This document shows positions 1-7,957 of a stretch of DNA of 64,000 nucleotides, piece by piece; the first letter of the stretch is position 1; every line of letters begins with the position of its first letter. The notes below the pieces were generated by a model. That model saw only the letters and a program-made list of their open reading frames with translations. It was not told the DNA's origin and searched no databases. The DNA comes from Nocardia rhamnosiphila NBRC 108938 (GTDB lineage Bacteria > Actinomycetota > Actinomycetes > Mycobacteriales > Mycobacteriaceae): positions 186,001-250,000 of the forward strand of contig NZ_JOAJ01000010.1 in the NCBI RefSeq assembly GCF_000720425.1, written 5' to 3'. Made by a program: the position numbers and the translations under genes.

Positions 1-2
1 GG

Positions 3-653
3 GAATGGCCGGAGTTCAAGGAGCGCTTCGCGCGGCTGCGCGAATCGGTGGACCTGATGCGCGCCCTGTGGACCGGCGCCCGCACCGATTTCGACGGCAC
101 CTATTACAAGACGGTCGGCGCCTCCATCTACGACGTCCCCGAAGGCGGGATCCCGGTCTACATCGCCGCCGGCGGCCCGGTGGTGGCCCGGTACGCGGGC
201 CGCGCCGGCGACGGGTTCATCTGCACCTCCGGTAAGGGCATGGACCTGTACACGGAGAAGCTGATGCCGGCGGTGGCCGAGGGCGCGGCGAAGGTGGACC
301 GCGAGGTCGGCACGATCGACCGGATGATCGAGATCAAGATCTCCTACGACACCGACCCCGAACTCGCGCTGGAGAACACCCGCTTCTGGGCGCCGCTGTC
401 GCTGACCCCCGAGCAGAAGCACAGCATCCACGACCCCATCGAAATGGAAGAAGCGGCCGACGCACTGCCGATCGAGCAGATCGCCAAACGCTGGATCGTC
501 GCCAGCGATCCGGACGAAGCTGTCGAACTGGTGAAGCCCTACGTGGACGCCGGGCTCAATCACCTGGTCTTCCACGCACCCGGACACGACCAGAAGCGCT
601 TCCTGGACCTGTTCCAGCGCGATCTCGCCCCGCGCTTGCGCAAACTCGGGTAG
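3..653 (+). CDS. fgd: F420-dependent glucose-6-phosphate dehydrogenase, 3' part
   Basis: Oxidises glucose-6-phosphate to 6-phosphogluconolactone while reducing coenzyme F420, supplying F420H2 in the cytoplasm. Only the C-terminal 216 residues are in the window (the family is about 336 residues); the frame is open from the left edge. The visible part has the bacterial luciferase-like fold, with the segments [20 protein letters not shown] and [18 protein letters not shown] close to mycobacterial Fgd1. The next metabolic genes are pta and ackA, the same order as Rv0407-Rv0409 in M. tuberculosis, which supports the call over other F420-dependent luciferase-like enzymes. Confidence 0.9.
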   Translation, partial: EWPEFKERFARLRESVDLMRALWTGARTDFDGTYYKTVGASIYDVPEGGIPVYIAAGGPVVARYAGRAGDGFICTSGKGMDLYTEKLMPAVAEGAAKVDREVGTIDRMIEIKISYDTDPELALENTRFWAPLSLTPEQKHSIHDPIEMEEAADALPIEQIAKRWIVASDPDEAVELVKPYVDAGLNHLVFHAPGHDQKRFLDLFQRDLAPRLRKLG

Positions 654-802
654 GCGTCCGGGCACCGGACGGGCCTGCCCCTGAAAGTAGCGGCATGAGG
701 CCTGCGAGCTCCTCGGCTACCGTCCGAGCGACAGGAGATCCCGCGTCGCCCGGACGGGCACTGCCGCGGGAACCGGGACGGGGTGAGGTCGGTGGTTGCG
801 TA

Positions 803-1606
803 ATGGACGGCCGATGGTTCCGTCGCATGGTCGGGCCGAGAGTGCGGAACGCGGTGGACGGAGCCGCTCAGGTCGGCACGGGAATGCCGCGGGGCGCCGC
901 GGACGAACTGCACGAGGGGCTGCAGACGATGGGATCCGCGGACACGGGCGGATCGGAGCCGGTCCGCGCGGGAACGACCGGCACAGAGAGTCCACGGCCG
1001 CCGGCGACCGGCGACGGTCGCCCGCCGGTGGCCGCGCCGCAACGACGTGCCCGACAGCGGCCCCGTTCCGGCGACGGGGAATGGCCTGATACCGCCCACA
1101 GAACATTCGCGGACTGGCTGTGGGACGCCCGCAACCGGCGCGAGCTGTCCCAGGCGGATATCGCTGAGAGAATCGGCCAGAAGTCGAAGGCTCACGTCGG
1201 CCAGATCGAGCGGGGCGGGGGTGTCACCCGTGATACCGCGCGGCGTCTCCTCGAGGCATTGCGTGCCCCGGACGAGGTGCACACGGCGGTACTGGGACGC
1301 TACTTCGGCCCGACGGACCGATCGACCGGCAAACGTGACTTCCCCGACCCGGCCGACCACGACTTCCCGAACACCTGGTTCCGGGCAGCGCGCGTGTCAC
1401 AGGAAATCGGCCAGGCGGACCTGGCCGAGCGAGCGAATGTCGCCGGCTCGACCCTGGGTATGAAGGAGCGGGCCGAGGTCGCTCCCCGGATGAAGGAAAG
1501 GCAGATCGGCTACGAGCTGGCGCTGCGTCTCCTGGATGGATTGGCAGCTCCCGAACATGTGACCAGAGCCGTAGTGGAGAAGTTCTATCGCGACGCGGCG
1601 CCGTAA
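803..1606 (+). CDS. Two-domain XRE-like helix-turn-helix protein
   Basis: Predicted cytoplasmic DNA-binding protein of 267 residues from the ATG at 803; the frame stays open upstream to an ATG at 695, which would give 303 residues. The first 90 residues are low-complexity and charged. Two XRE-like units follow: about residues 100-153 (FADWLWDARNRRELSQADIA, then the IERGGG turn) and a weaker copy at about 190-245 (TWFRAARVSQEIGQADLAER). Each ends in a short LLEAL/LLDGL helix, so the protein looks like a tandem duplication of one HTH module. It sits between fgd and pta, a place not occupied in M. tuberculosis, so it may be a lineage-specific insertion. Its target is unknown. Confidence 0.7.
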   Translation: MDGRWFRRMVGPRVRNAVDGAAQVGTGMPRGAADELHEGLQTMGSADTGGSEPVRAGTTGTESPRPPATGDGRPPVAAPQRRARQRPRSGDGEWPDTAHRTFADWLWDARNRRELSQADIAERIGQKSKAHVGQIERGGGVTRDTARRLLEALRAPDEVHTAVLGRYFGPTDRSTGKRDFPDPADHDFPNTWFRAARVSQEIGQADLAERANVAGSTLGMKERAEVAPRMKERQIGYELALRLLDGLAAPEHVTRAVVEKFYRDAAP

Positions 1607-1636
1607 CCGGGTGATCGGTATGGCTACGCTCATGGC

Positions 1637-3709
1637 ATGGCCGAGGTAGCTGCGTCCAGTGTGTACATCGCGTCGCCGGAGGGCGATACCGGTAAGTCGA
1701 CCGTGGCGCTCGGCGTGCTGCAGATGCTGTGCGCGACCACCGCGCGGGTGGGGGTGTTCCGGCCGATCACCCGTTCGGCCACCGAACCGGATTACATTCT
1801 CGAGTTGCTGCTCGAGCACAGCACCGCCGATATCGAGTACCAGCAGGCGGTGGGTGTCGGGTATGAGCAGGTGCACGCCGACCCGGATGCCGCGATCTCC
1901 GAGATCGTCATGCGGTATCACGAGGTGGCCGCGGTCTGTGACGCCGTGGTCATCGTCGGCAGCGACTACACCGATGTGGCGAGTCCGAGCGAGCTGCGGT
2001 TCAATGCCCGGATCGCGGTGAATCTGGGGGCGCCGGTACTGCTGGTGGTGCGGGGGGCGGGGCGGTCGGTCGAGGAGGTCGAGCAGCTGGTGGAGCTGTG
2101 CACCGCCGAGCTGAAGTCCGAGCACGCGCAGCTGGTGGCCGTTGTCGCCAACCGCTGCGCGCCCGGCGAGCTCGAGGGGGTCCGGGAGGCGCTGGCGCCC
2201 TTCGGGGTGCCGTCGTGGAGCCTGCCGGAGGTGCCGCTGTTGATCTCGCCCACCATGGCCGAGCTGTGCGAGGCGCTGGACGGCGAAATGTACAGCGGCG
2301 ACCCCGAACTGCTGGACCGGGAGGCACTGGGGGTGATGGTCGGCGGGATGACCGCGGAGCACATTCTGGAGCGTCTCTTCGACGGTGCGGTGGTGATCGC
2401 TCCCGGCGACCGCTCCGATGTGCTGCTCAGTGTGGTCAACGCCCACGAGGCCGAGAGTTTCCCCTCGCTGGCCGGGATCATCATGAACGGCGGGCTGCTC
2501 CCGCATCCGGCGGTCGCCCGGCTGATCACCGGGCTCAAACCGCGATTACCCATCCTGACCACGGATCTGGGCACCTACGAGACCGCCGGGGTGGCGCATC
2601 GCACCCGCGGCCGGATGTCGGCGCACAACCCGCGCAAGGTGGATACGGCGCTGGCGCTCATGGAAACCCATGTGGATGCCGCGGATTTCCTGCGCCGGCT
2701 GGAGGTTCCGCTGTCCAGCGTGGTGACCCCGCAGATGTTCGAATACCAGCTCATCGAACGTGCCCGGGCCGACCGTAAGACGATCGTGCTGCCCGAGGGC
2801 GACGACGACCGGGTGCTGCGCGCGGCGGGCCGGGTGCTGCAGCGCAAGATCGCGGATCTGATCATCCTCGGTGACGAGACGGCGATCCGGGCCCGGGCCG
2901 CGGAGCTGGCCGTAGATATCGCCGGCGCCCAGGTGCTCGACCCGCGGACCTCCGAACATCTCGACGATTTCGCCCGCGAATACACCGAACTGCGCAAACA
3001 CAAGGGGATGACCCTGGAGCGGGCGCGGGAGACCGTCACCGATATCTCCTATTTCGGCACCATGATGGTGCATCGGGGGATAGCCGACGGCATGGTGTCC
3101 GGGGCGGCGCACACCACGGCGCATACGATCCGGCCCTCGTTCGAGATCATCAAAACGGTGCCCGGGGTCTCCACGGTGTCGAGTGTGTTCCTCATGTGCC
3201 TGGCCGACCGGGTGCTGGCCTACGGTGACTGCGCGGTGGTCCCCGATCCGAGTTCCGAACAGCTCGCCGATATCGCGGTCTCCTCGGCCGCGACCGCGAC
3301 CAGGTTCGGGATCGACGCCCGGGTGGCCATGCTCTCCTATTCGACCGGTGAATCCGGTAGCGGCGCGGATGTGGACAAGGTGCGGGTGGCGACGGGTCTG
3401 GTCCGGGAGCGGGCCCCCGAACTTCTCGTCGAGGGCCCCATCCAATACGACGCGGCGATCGAACCCACCGTCGCCGATGCCAAGCTCCCCGGCTCCGAGG
3501 TGGCCGGCCGGGCCACGGTTTTCATCTTTCCCGACCTCAATACCGGTAACAACACCTATAAAGCGGTGCAGCGCAGCGCGGGTGCGGTTGCGATCGGCCC
3601 GGTGTTGCAAGGGTTGCGCAAACCGGTGAACGACCTGTCCCGCGGCGCACTGGTCACCGATATCGTGAACACGGTGGCCATCACCGCTATCCAGGCGCAG
3701 CAGCAGTGA
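1637..3709 (+). CDS. pta: Phosphate acetyltransferase
   Basis: Interconverts acetyl-CoA plus phosphate and acetyl phosphate plus CoA in the cytoplasm. At 690 residues it is the long three-part form: an N-terminal P-loop-like domain of the BioD type ([12 protein letters not shown] near residue 10), a central DRTGG-type regulatory domain (about 215-330), and the C-terminal PTA/PTB catalytic domain (about 375-690) with [35 protein letters not shown] and [16 protein letters not shown]. An alternative in-frame-independent ATG lies 5 bases upstream, but 1637 is in frame with the conserved N-terminus. The stop overlaps the longest possible ackA frame (GTGA at 3706-3709), so the two genes form one operon, as in mycobacteria. 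Confidence 0.97.
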   Translation: MAEVAASSVYIASPEGDTGKSTVALGVLQMLCATTARVGVFRPITRSATEPDYILELLLEHSTADIEYQQAVGVGYEQVHADPDAAISEIVMRYHEVAAVCDAVVIVGSDYTDVASPSELRFNARIAVNLGAPVLLVVRGAGRSVEEVEQLVELCTAELKSEHAQLVAVVANRCAPGELEGVREALAPFGVPSWSLPEVPLLISPTMAELCEALDGEMYSGDPELLDREALGVMVGGMTAEHILERLFDGAVVIAPGDRSDVLLSVVNAHEAESFPSLAGIIMNGGLLPHPAVARLITGLKPRLPILTTDLGTYETAGVAHRTRGRMSAHNPRKVDTALALMETHVDAADFLRRLEVPLSSVVTPQMFEYQLIERARADRKTIVLPEGDDDRVLRAAGRVLQRKIADLIILGDETAIRARAAELAVDIAGAQVLDPRTSEHLDDFAREYTELRKHKGMTLERARETVTDISYFGTMMVHRGIADGMVSGAAHTTAHTIRPSFEIIKTVPGVSTVSSVFLMCLADRVLAYGDCAVVPDPSSEQLADIAVSSAATATRFGIDARVAMLSYSTGESGSGADVDKVRVATGLVRERAPELLVEGPIQYDAAIEPTVADAKLPGSEVAGRATVFIFPDLNTGNNTYKAVQRSAGAVAIGPVLQGLRKPVNDLSRGALVTDIVNTVAITAIQAQQQ

Positions 3710-3741
3710 CGGCGCCGCGGTCCGGGGAGAAGGAGACGGCG

Positions 3742-4941
3742 GTGGACGGCGATCTGGTGCTGGTGGTCAATTCCGGTTCGTCCTCGATCAAATATCAACT
3801 GGTCGCACCGGAATCGGGCACCGTGGTGGCGGCCGGACTGGTGGAGCGGATCGGTGAGGACGTCGGGGCGATCGAGCACACCACCGACGGCCGGACCCTT
3901 ACCGACCAGGTCACCATTACCGACCACACGGCCGGCTTGCGGCTCGCGTTCGAGAAATTCGCCGAAACGGGGCACGATCTGGCAGGGGCGGGTGTGACCG
4001 CGGTCGGGCACCGGGTCGTCCACGGCGGTGAAGTGTTCTACCGGCCCACGCTCGTCGACGACCGGGTGCTGGCCACCATCGACGAGCTGTCGGCGCTGGC
4101 GCCGCTGCACAATCCGGCGAACGTGCGCGGGATCGAGGCGGTGCGCACCCTGCTGCCCGAGGTACCGCAGGTCGCGGTGTTCGATACCGCGTTCTTCCAC
4201 GGGTTGCCCGACGCTGCCAAGACCTACGCGATCGACGCGCAGGTCGCGGCCGCGCACGGTATCCGCCGGTACGGCTTCCACGGCACCTCGCACGAGTATG
4301 TATCGGGTTGTGTCGCCGAATTCCTGGGCCGGCCGGCCGAATCGCTGAAACAGATCGTGTTCCATCTCGGCAACGGCGCGTCCGTCTCGGCGCTGCGGGG
4401 CGGGCGCCCGGTGGACACCAGCATGGGACTGACGCCGCTGGAGGGCCTGGTGATGGGGACGCGCCCCGGAGACCTGGATCCCGGCATCGTCCTGCATCTC
4501 ATGCGCACCGCGCAACTGGACGTCAACGGTGTCGACCGCCTGCTCAACCGTCGTTCGGGCCTGCGGGGTATGGCGGGGGTGAACGATTTCCGGGAGTTGC
4601 GGCGGCTCATCGGCGAAGGCGACGAGGCGGCCCGGCTGGCCTACGACGTCTACGTGCATCGCCTCCGCCACTACCTCGGCGCCTATCTGATCGAACTCGG
4701 CGGAGTCGACGCGATCACCTTCACGGCCGGCGTCGGCGAGAACAACCCGGACGTGCGCGCCGACGCGCTGGCCGGCCTGTCCGCGTTCGGGATCGCGGTG
4801 GACCGCGATCGCAATACGGCGCCGGAGCGGACCGCGCGGCGGATCTCCCCGCCGGACGCGAAGGTGGATGTCCTGGTGGTGCCGACGAACGAGGAACTCG
4901 CCATCGCCCGCGCCGCCGCCGCGCTGACCGAAAAGGCCTGA
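3742..4941 (+). CDS. ackA: Acetate kinase
   Basis: Transfers phosphate between acetyl phosphate and ADP to give acetate and ATP, completing the Pta-AckA pathway. ASKHA-fold signatures are all visible: NSGSSSIK at the N-terminus, [50 protein letters not shown] and the C-terminal [13 protein letters not shown] chose the GTG at 3742 because a strong GGGGAGAAGGAG ribosome-binding site lies just before it and it places the conserved [10 protein letters not shown] at the usual distance. The frame is open back to a GTG at 3706 that overlaps the pta stop, which would add 12 residues. Product about 399 residues, typical for the family. Confidence 0.97.
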   Translation: MDGDLVLVVNSGSSSIKYQLVAPESGTVVAAGLVERIGEDVGAIEHTTDGRTLTDQVTITDHTAGLRLAFEKFAETGHDLAGAGVTAVGHRVVHGGEVFYRPTLVDDRVLATIDELSALAPLHNPANVRGIEAVRTLLPEVPQVAVFDTAFFHGLPDAAKTYAIDAQVAAAHGIRRYGFHGTSHEYVSGCVAEFLGRPAESLKQIVFHLGNGASVSALRGGRPVDTSMGLTPLEGLVMGTRPGDLDPGIVLHLMRTAQLDVNGVDRLLNRRSGLRGMAGVNDFRELRRLIGEGDEAARLAYDVYVHRLRHYLGAYLIELGGVDAITFTAGVGENNPDVRADALAGLSAFGIAVDRDRNTAPERTARRISPPDAKVDVLVVPTNEELAIARAAAALTEKA

Positions 4942-4953
4942 ACCAACCGGGTT

Positions 4954-6456
4954 TCAGTAGCAGGTGAGCGGCTGGAGCGAATCGCCGGCCTGCGGTCCCA
5001 GCGTCGCATAGGCCGTCGCGATGGCGGTGACCGCGCGCCGCAGCTCGGGTTCGGGGCTCGTGTAGGGCAACCGCAGGAAACGTTCGAATGCCCCCTGGAC
5101 CCCGAATCGGGGGCCCGCCGCCAGCAGCACTCCGTGATTCGGCGCGGTGGCGGCGAGCGCCGTCGACACCGGCGTGGGCAGCTGCGCCCACACCGACATC
5201 CCGCCGACCCCGGGAAGCACATACCAGCCGGGCAGTTCCTCGGCCATGGCGGCGAGCAATGTCTCCCGCTGGCTGCGCAACTGCGTGCGCCGGCGCTCGA
5301 GAATCGGGTCGGCGTGCTCCAGCAGATGCACCGCGGCCAGCTGATCCATCACCGGGGTACCCAGGTCGACGGTCGCGCGGATACCGAGCAACCGGGTGAT
5401 CAGCGATTCCGAGGTCCGGATCCAGCCCACCCGCAGACCGCCCCAGAAGGATTTGGAGGCCGACCCGATGGTGACGACCTCCGATCCCTTCGCGAACGCG
5501 GCGACCGGTGATACCGGCGCCTGCGGGCCCAGGGACAGATCGGCCATGGACTCGTCGATGATCAGCGTCATCCGGGTGTCGCGGGCGATGGCGGCCAGTT
5601 CGGCGCGAGCCGTGTCGTCCATCAGGAAGCCGGTGGGATTGTTGTGGTCGGGTACGAGATAGGCCAGCGAGGCGGCGGTCTGCCGGGCGGCGCTGCGCAG
5701 TCCGTCCAGGTCCCAGGCGGCCGCCGGATCCTCCAGGCGTAGTGGGACCGGGACCGGGCGCGCACCCACATCGCGGATGGCTTCGATGGCGTTGGGGTAG
5801 GTGGGGTGGTCGATGAGGACCCGGCCCGCGGTCGGGGCCAGCACGTTCAGCAGCAACCGGAGTCCGTGCTGGGCGCCGAGGGTCACCAGGATCTGGTCGG
5901 CGCCGGTGGGCAGACCGCGTTCGGTGTAGCGGCGGGCCAGGGCTTCCCGCAACGGCAGGATGCCCACCGGATCCATGCCGTGGGTACCCAGATACGACGG
6001 GATGCCCTGCAGCGCGACCGAGTACGCCTCTTCCATCTCCGGGGGCGCGGTCATCGCCGCGTAGGTCAGGTCCACGGCCGGCGCGGCGCCGGTGGACATG
6101 GTGGCGATGATGCCGCGGGCGGCCCGGGTGCCGTCGTGCGCGACGGCCGGCGGCAGCGCGACGGTGCTGCGCGAGCCCTGGCGGGTGATGAGATAGCCGT
6201 GTTCACGCAGCAGCGCATAGGTGGAGGTGACCGTGGTCCGGCTGACACCGAGGGTGGCGGCCAGATCGCGTTCGCTGGGCAGGGCGATCCCGAGCGGGGC
6301 GCGCCCGTCGTGGATCAGCAGCCGGATCCCCTCGGCCAGCGCCAGGTAGGCGGGCCGGGCCGATTTGCGGGCGCCGCCATCGGCCGCCGCATCGGCACTA
6401 CGCCAGTGTCCCAGATCGCGAGCCAGACCTGTCGCGCCGATCACCCGTGTCGCCAT
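4954..6456 (-). CDS. MocR-family transcription factor (GntR HTH fused to aminotransferase-like domain)
   Basis: 500-residue regulator: an N-terminal winged helix of GntR type (LPSERDLAATLGVSRTTVTS, about residues 60-80), then a fold-type I aminotransferase-like domain that binds PLP as effector. The PLP-lysine motif SASKSFWGGLRVGW is near residue 320 and the substrate/PLP motif DHNNPTGF is intact. MocR proteins usually control PLP, GABA, taurine or amino-acid genes; no such target is adjacent, only a 69-residue membrane protein read divergently from 6518. The ATG at 6456 starts the conserved protein; an in-frame extension to 6564 lacks support. It converges on ackA with a 12-bp gap. Two GTCCAGT half-sites in the divergent promoter suggest autoregulation. 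Confidence 0.9.
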   Translation of the reverse strand: MATRVIGATGLARDLGHWRSADAAADGGARKSARPAYLALAEGIRLLIHDGRAPLGIALPSERDLAATLGVSRTTVTSTYALLREHGYLITRQGSRSTVALPPAVAHDGTRAARGIIATMSTGAAPAVDLTYAAMTAPPEMEEAYSVALQGIPSYLGTHGMDPVGILPLREALARRYTERGLPTGADQILVTLGAQHGLRLLLNVLAPTAGRVLIDHPTYPNAIEAIRDVGARPVPVPLRLEDPAAAWDLDGLRSAARQTAASLAYLVPDHNNPTGFLMDDTARAELAAIARDTRMTLIIDESMADLSLGPQAPVSPVAAFAKGSEVVTIGSASKSFWGGLRVGWIRTSESLITRLLGIRATVDLGTPVMDQLAAVHLLEHADPILERRRTQLRSQRETLLAAMAEELPGWYVLPGVGGMSVWAQLPTPVSTALAATAPNHGVLLAAGPRFGVQGAFERFLRLPYTSPEPELRRAVTAIATAYATLGPQAGDSLQPLTCY

Positions 6457-6459
6457 AGG

Positions 6460-6500
6460 GTCCAGTATTAAGCAATTGGCTCTTTCGCAGCAAGTCCAGT
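6460..6500. promoter_or_regulatory. Candidate MocR operator: two direct GTCCAGT half-sites
   Basis: GTCCAGT occurs at 6460-6466 and again at 6494-6500, 34 bp apart (about three helical turns), between the divergent starts at 6456 and 6518. Direct repeats in the divergent promoter of a MocR gene are the usual arrangement for this family, and CTGGAC-type half-sites have been described for it as far as I recall. The same 11-mer AGTCCAGTTAC recurs at 6764-6774 inside a hairpin. Binding by the neighbouring regulator is inference. Confidence 0.5.
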
Positions 6501-6517
6501 TACCGGATGCTGAACGT

Positions 6518-6727
6518 ATGACACTCTTTGTGGCACTCGTGGGAGTGGGAACTTTCGGCTTCATCGCATACGACTACGTCGTGCACGAATCCCGGATCGC
6601 CGAACTACTGGATAGGTACCGACCAATCGGTCCCGTCACCGAGGACGCGGCGAGCCGCTACGAACTCGAGCGGATGTACCGCGACCTGGACGCCGCACGC
6701 TCGTACCGGGAACGGGACGCAGCCTGA
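6518..6727 (+). CDS. Small single-pass membrane protein
   Basis: 69-residue protein starting at the ATG at 6518. The first 20 residues (MTLFVALVGVGTFGFIAYDY) form one hydrophobic helix; the rest is charged and helical, rich in Arg, Glu and Tyr, with a DRYRPIG turn. I recognise no domain. It is transcribed divergently from the MocR-type regulator, with both promoters in the 61 bp between them, so it is a plausible target of that regulator. A hairpin follows its stop. The reading frame could also be entered further upstream, but that would overlap the regulator's own start. The hydrophobic start and clean stop before a terminator support a real gene, with moderate certainty. Confidence 0.55.
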   Translation: MTLFVALVGVGTFGFIAYDYVVHESRIAELLDRYRPIGPVTEDAASRYELERMYRDLDAARSYRERDAA

Positions 6728-6758
6728 CCCCGGGCCGAGCGCGGCAGTCGCCGCGGGT

Positions 6759-6790
6759 CGACCAGTCCAGTTACACAACTGGACTGGTCG
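6759..6790. terminator. Bidirectional terminator hairpin
   Basis: Perfect 14-bp inverted repeat: CGACCAGTCCAGTT (6759-6772), loop ACAC, AACTGGACTGGTCG (6777-6790). It lies between the convergent ends of the small membrane protein (stop 6727) and the lipoprotein gene (stop 6795). There is no clear T-run, which is common in actinobacteria. The arms carry the GTCCAGT/ACTGGAC sequence also found in the nearby MocR promoter. Confidence 0.75.
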
Positions 6791-6794
6791 GTTG

Positions 6795-7079
6795 TCAATT
6801 CAGCGGATGCGTGCGGTAGAACTCGCACGCCTGCCCGGAGAGCAACCCGTCCTCACAGGCGAAATAGGTCTGGATACAGGAATTGGTATCGCAGCCCAGC
6901 CGGGCCAGTTCGTCACGCACCCGGAGGTTGCGTTCCTGCGGGCTCTCCGGCTGCGACGACGCGGCGGCCGGGGCCACGGGAACCGCGGTGCCCTTATTGT
7001 CCGCACACGCCCCGAGCAGCAGCATTCCGGTGCACAGCGCCGCCACCGCGGCGAATCGACCAGCGGATTTCCTAACCAT
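6795..7079 (-). CDS. Small secreted lipoprotein
   Basis: 94-residue predicted lipoprotein. Positively charged n-region MVRKSAGR, hydrophobic core, then the lipobox LLGAC with Cys near residue 25, so it should be exported and lipidated. The mature part has an Ala/Pro-rich linker and a C-terminal Cys-containing domain (LARLGCDTNSCIQTYFACED, then a further Cys), whose four cysteines could pair as disulfides. The start is set by a GGAGGTGCGC ribosome-binding site immediately before the ATG at 7079. No known family is recognised. It ends at the shared terminator hairpin. Probable envelope protein of unknown role. Confidence 0.8.
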   Translation of the reverse strand: MVRKSAGRFAAVAALCTGMLLLGACADNKGTAVPVAPAAASSQPESPQERNLRVRDELARLGCDTNSCIQTYFACEDGLLSGQACEFYRTHPLN

Positions 7080-7320
7080 GCGCACCTCCATAAACCCCGG
7101 AGTGTTCGATGAGCGGCCAGCGTAATCGATAACCGGACCGATGGGTACCGGGCGATTCGGCCACCCCGGGTCCGTCACGGGTCGGCAGATATCGGAAGAA
7201 CCGCAGGCCGCAGTACTACCGTCAGGTAGCGGGTTTTCCACCCAGGAGCGCGGTCAGGGACTCTCGATCGGCCACCTTCGCGAATTACCCACCGGCTCCG
7301 GGAAAGCCGCACGCCGGTAC

Positions 7321-7343
7321 CGGTACCGCGGCTCGCGGTACCG
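7321..7343 (-). terminator. Hairpin after the excalibur-domain gene
   Basis: Inverted repeat CGGTACCGCG / CGCGGTACCG with a 3-base loop, directly adjoining the stop codon (7344-7346) of the minus-strand gene. It probably acts as its terminator. Confidence 0.55.
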
Positions 7344-7637
7344 CTACTCCCCCACTTCGCAGGCCACGCCGTCACCGTCGGCGTCGAGTTGCCGCGAATA
7401 ACCGGGGCGGCCACCCAGCAACGGGGTGTCGGATTCCCGGCGGGCATGCGCGCAATCGAGGTAGTAGGGCTGCCCGTCCTTTTCGGGTTCGGCTTCGGCC
7501 CGGTCGGCGGGCAGCGGATGGGAATCCTGGCTCCGATTCGACGACAGCGGGGTATCGGCGGCGGCCGGGGCGGCGGCGAGCGCCGACAGCGCACATCCGG
7601 CGATCACGAGGCGGGCCACTGTTCTTCGAGTTCTCAT
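7344..7637 (-). CDS. Secreted excalibur calcium-binding domain protein
   Basis: 97 residues. Signal peptide of about 27 residues (MRTRRTVARLVIAGCALSAL followed by AAAPAAAD), a charged Ser/Glu/Pro linker, then the excalibur domain: YYLDCAHARR, a GRPGYSRQLDADGDGVACE core and a short tail. The DxDxDGxxCE loop resembles an EF-hand, and the two Cys are those that normally form a disulfide. Excalibur domains occur in extracellular actinobacterial and bacillar proteins, often linked to nucleases or wall binding; here it is alone. Its neighbours are a lipoprotein and a large membrane protein, so an envelope role is likely, but the function is unknown. Confidence 0.88.
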   Translation of the reverse strand: MRTRRTVARLVIAGCALSALAAAPAAADTPLSSNRSQDSHPLPADRAEAEPEKDGQPYYLDCAHARRESDTPLLGGRPGYSRQLDADGDGVACEVGE

Positions 7638-7957
7638 AGCGAAAGTCTTTGCAGCGAGGTGATACCACCATCCTCACGCGGACCCGCCGATTGCGAAAGA
7701 CCCTTTGTTTCGACCACCCACCCGCTCGCGCGGCGATCCAGGACGGGCGAGCACGAACGGGTGTCGGTCGAACGCGGAGGTAACCGGCCCGGGCGGGAAC
7801 AGCGCGTTCCCGCCCGGGGCGCCGCCGCGGCAGGCCCCGGCGACCGTCCCGCCCGAGGCGCCGGTCACCGCGTAGCGCAACTGGACACAGTGCCGCTACC
7901 CGGCACTGCGCCGCAGCGAACTCACCGGTCTGCGGCTCGCCGATATGTACTTCCGTG
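7638..7957. other. 320-bp gap with a possible recombinase remnant
   Basis: No convincing gene. Read on the plus strand, 7897-7947 translates to YPALRRSELTGLRLADM, which resembles the first catalytic-Arg box of tyrosine recombinases, but the frame has a TAG at 7873 and no further matching sequence. Otherwise the stretch is GC-rich and unremarkable. Confidence 0.35.
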
